A stretch of 35,762 nt of DNA from an uncultured bacterium (GTDB taxonomy: Bacteria; Verrucomicrobiota; Kiritimatiellia; CAIKKV01; CAITUY01). The position numbers and the translations under genes are program-made. The notes under the pieces were generated by a model. That model made no database searches and was not told the DNA's origin. It saw nothing but the letters and a program-made list of their open reading frames with translations. Positions 34,138 to 35,762 of this stretch are shown here, one piece after another (the stretch's first letter is position 1; each line of letters begins with the position of its first letter). The DNA is taken from contig CAJBSZ010000153.1 of the NCBI GenBank assembly GCA_903958395.1, positions 1-35,762 of the forward strand, in the 5' to 3' direction.

Positions 34138-35496
34138 ATGAACACAATCAAAGCCGGTTTCGTGGGGTTCGGGGAAGTCAATACGCCTCGGGAATTCATT
34201 GATAAACGTTGCGCGGATGCTGCCCGCCTGTTGGAAAAGGAAGGGTTCACGCTGGTGAGGACCGCGCCGGTCAGTGACGACCCCGACGGTGTTCAAGCCG
34301 CCCGGGCCGTCCGGGAACTCATGAACGGCGGCGATTTCGATCTCTTGATCGTCTGTGTTGCGGGCTGGATACCATCCTGGGCGGTCCTCTCCGTCATCGA
34401 GCCGTTCAAGCACAAGCCTATGGTGCTCTGGGGCCTAACCGGTTGGCGGGAAGGTGAGCGTTTCGTCACCACGGCCGACCAGGCTGGCACCACCGCGCTT
34501 CGCAAGCCGATGGAGGACATGGGATTCACGTTCAAATACGTGGTCACCTATCGCAACCAGTCCCCGCGCATGGGCGAGATCATGAACTACGCGAAGGCGG
34601 TTCGCGCCGCCTCCCAACTGAAGTCAGCCCGGATTGGCATGGCGGGGTACCGGGACATGCGCCTGTACGGCACGATGTATGACGGCATCTCCCTCAAGGC
34701 CCAAATCGGCCCCGAGATTGAGCATTTCGAGCTCCTGGAACTCGTCCAGATGATGGAGAAAGTCGACCGGCACGAGGTCGCCCGGCTGGCGGGCGAGATC
34801 CGGAAACGTTGGACGTTTATCAAGGAGCCGGGGCCCGGCACATTGGAAAAGTCGGTCGAGCTCTATCTGGTGCTCAGCCGGAAAATCAAAGAGCGCGGTT
34901 ACCAGGGGTTCTCTTACAGCGATGTCGACGGCATCAAAAAGCTGCTGGGCTTCGCACCCGCAGGCGCCATGACGCTGCTACACGACGAAATGACCATATC
35001 CTCCGTGCCGGAAAACGACGCCTTGGGTAGTGTCACCCAGTTGATCGTCCGCGCCTTAACCGGCCAGGTCGGCGCCTATTTGGAGTTCTATGAATTCCTC
35101 GAGAATGGCGCACTGATGGGCGTTCCCGACTATGTGCCCGTGGAAATCGTCGATGGCAAGGTGACGGTCATGCCGGCTGCCTTCGGCGGTTTCGGGGAAG
35201 GCCTGTTGAACGTCTCGAAACTCAAGACCGGTCTCGTGACCATGGCCCGGCTGACTTATGCCGACGGCCGTTACGGCATGCACGTGACCACCGCCGAGGC
35301 CAGGACGCCCCGGCCCTGGGAGGAGGCCGGTTGGCCCGCCCCGGCCCCGCGGCTACCAAGCCTGGAAATGAATTTCGACTATCCGGTGGAGGAATTCATC
35401 CAGAAAGTCATGAGCCAGCACTACATCATCTCCTATGGTGATAACCGGGCGCTGCTCAAGGAGTTCTGCGCGCTGCTCAGAATCGAAGTGGTTTGA
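34138..35496 (+). CDS. L-fucose/L-arabinose isomerase-like protein
   Basis: A 452-residue protein with the L-fucose isomerase-type fold (COG2407 group). An N-terminal Rossmann-like part (AGFVGFGEVN, FDLLIVCVAGW) precedes an isomerase-like domain, with SVPENDALGSVTQL, where Glu and Asp could bind the metal, and TGLVTMARLTYADGRYGMHV near the C-terminus. The HCG-type metal-ligand motif of typical members is not seen, so activity as a classic aldose-ketose isomerase is uncertain. It is 10 bp after the kinase and ends the operon. Given fucosidases elsewhere in the window, fucose as substrate is tempting, but no fuculose-phosphate aldolase is present to complete that route. Confidence 0.78.
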   Translation: MNTIKAGFVGFGEVNTPREFIDKRCADAARLLEKEGFTLVRTAPVSDDPDGVQAARAVRELMNGGDFDLLIVCVAGWIPSWAVLSVIEPFKHKPMVLWGLTGWREGERFVTTADQAGTTALRKPMEDMGFTFKYVVTYRNQSPRMGEIMNYAKAVRAASQLKSARIGMAGYRDMRLYGTMYDGISLKAQIGPEIEHFELLELVQMMEKVDRHEVARLAGEIRKRWTFIKEPGPGTLEKSVELYLVLSRKIKERGYQGFSYSDVDGIKKLLGFAPAGAMTLLHDEMTISSVPENDALGSVTQLIVRALTGQVGAYLEFYEFLENGALMGVPDYVPVEIVDGKVTVMPAAFGGFGEGLLNVSKLKTGLVTMARLTYADGRYGMHVTTAEARTPRPWEEAGWPAPAPRLPSLEMNFDYPVEEFIQKVMSQHYIISYGDNRALLKEFCALLRIEVV

Positions 35497-35639
35497 GTTC
35501 ACCTTTAAGATGATAATACGCTGCCCCCTCCTCCACGATTCTCGCTGTTCGCATATGAGTCTCCTTCCTCGGGTCGCCTTCTCAACGTCTCTACTACTCA
35601 TAACGCACCTAGTATCTATTATATTGTATTCTATTTAAA
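35497..35639. other. Short A+T-rich gap
   Basis: No gene is seen between the isomerase stop and the end of the second regulator. The last 60 bases are A+T-rich. I see no clear stem-loop terminator for either convergent transcript. Confidence 0.5.
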
Positions 35640-35762
35640 CTATCTTCCTGTCCCTGGCGGCTGCTTTGCGGCCGAGCGGAGCGCCTGGCGGCGCCATTTG
35701 GCCGGGCTCTGGCGCAATTCTTTCCTGAACAGCACATTCAGCCGCTTGCGGGTTGACAATCC
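35640..35762 (-). CDS. C-terminal end of a second XylR-type regulator (partial)
   Basis: The minus-strand frame entering from the right edge encodes the last AraC-type helix-turn-helix, ending LRSAAK and then QPPGTGR before the TAG at 35642-35640. The 99 bases from 35664 to 35762 are identical to 20908-21006 in the first regulator; identity stops exactly at that gene's stop codon. The start of the gene lies outside the window. If the sequence is correct, a near-identical regulator sits beside the isomerase operon and could control it. If the 99-base identity comes from assembly, this gene may be an artefact. Confidence 0.6.
   Translation of the reverse strand, partial: GLSTRKRLNVLFRKELRQSPAKWRRQALRSAAKQPPGTGR
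35664..35762. repeat. 99-bp exact direct repeat at the window end
   Basis: Identical base for base to 20908-21006, in the same orientation, and ending at the last base of the window. The base before it differs (G here, A at 20907). The length and position resemble a k-mer overlap in an assembly graph. Confidence 0.85.

Noticed and set aside
1-35762. tRNA, rRNA or complete insertion-sequence genes
   Set aside because: No cloverleaf, rRNA or transposase sequence could be recognised by eye on either strand.

Overview
The window looks like DNA from a Gram-negative, polysaccharide-degrading bacterium of the Planctomycetes-Verrucomicrobia-Chlamydiae group, most likely Verrucomicrobiota or Kiritimatiellota. 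The basis is gene content: many secreted glycosidases, XylR-type regulators that join a LacI-like sensor to an AraC DNA-binding domain, autotransporter-associated beta-strand repeats, a ceramidase-like enzyme and several Gfo/Idh/MocA dehydrogenases. This is inference; no rRNA or tRNA gene is visible to test it.

Region 1 (about 172-20,860, all on the minus strand) reads as one long carbohydrate-utilisation operon transcribed right to left. A promoter (TTGCGC-17-GATAAT) sits directly beside two direct half-sites spaced 21 bp apart, the usual layout for an AraC/XylR activator. Gene order is: a beta-strand-repeat surface protein, a second large surface protein with two lectin-like modules, a GH29-like fucosidase with a discoidin domain, a GH67-like protein, an MFS transporter, a beta-helix protein, GH2, an uncharacterised 391-residue protein, a sialate O-acetylesterase, a second GH29 and a GH3. 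The GH3 is dead or dying: it has an in-frame stop and is cut off at an 83-bp repeat. Several junctions have 4-nt start/stop overlaps. The set suggests an O-acetylated, fucose-containing plant or algal glycan, first captured at the surface, then trimmed, then imported.

Region 2 (20,905-24,181) holds the XylR-type regulator, the second copy of the 83-bp repeat (with a LacI-operator-like palindrome), a Gfo/Idh/MocA oxidoreductase, a pair of degenerate 55-bp repeats and a remnant of an FGGY sugar kinase. It is a patch of rearrangement.

Region 3 (24,201-35,496) is a catabolic region: a sugar-porter permease; a minus-strand operon of class III aminotransferase, Gfo/Idh/MocA dehydrogenase and mannitol-dehydrogenase-family protein; a divergent MFS permease; a DeoR-family repressor; and a plus-strand operon of ceramidase-like hydrolase, PfkB kinase and fucose/arabinose-isomerase-like protein. 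It looks like a route for an unusual sugar, polyol or amino sugar whose identity cannot be read from the sequence.

The right edge carries the C-terminal end of a second XylR-type regulator. Its last 99 bases in the window are identical to the first regulator. This is either a recent duplication or an assembly-graph overlap.
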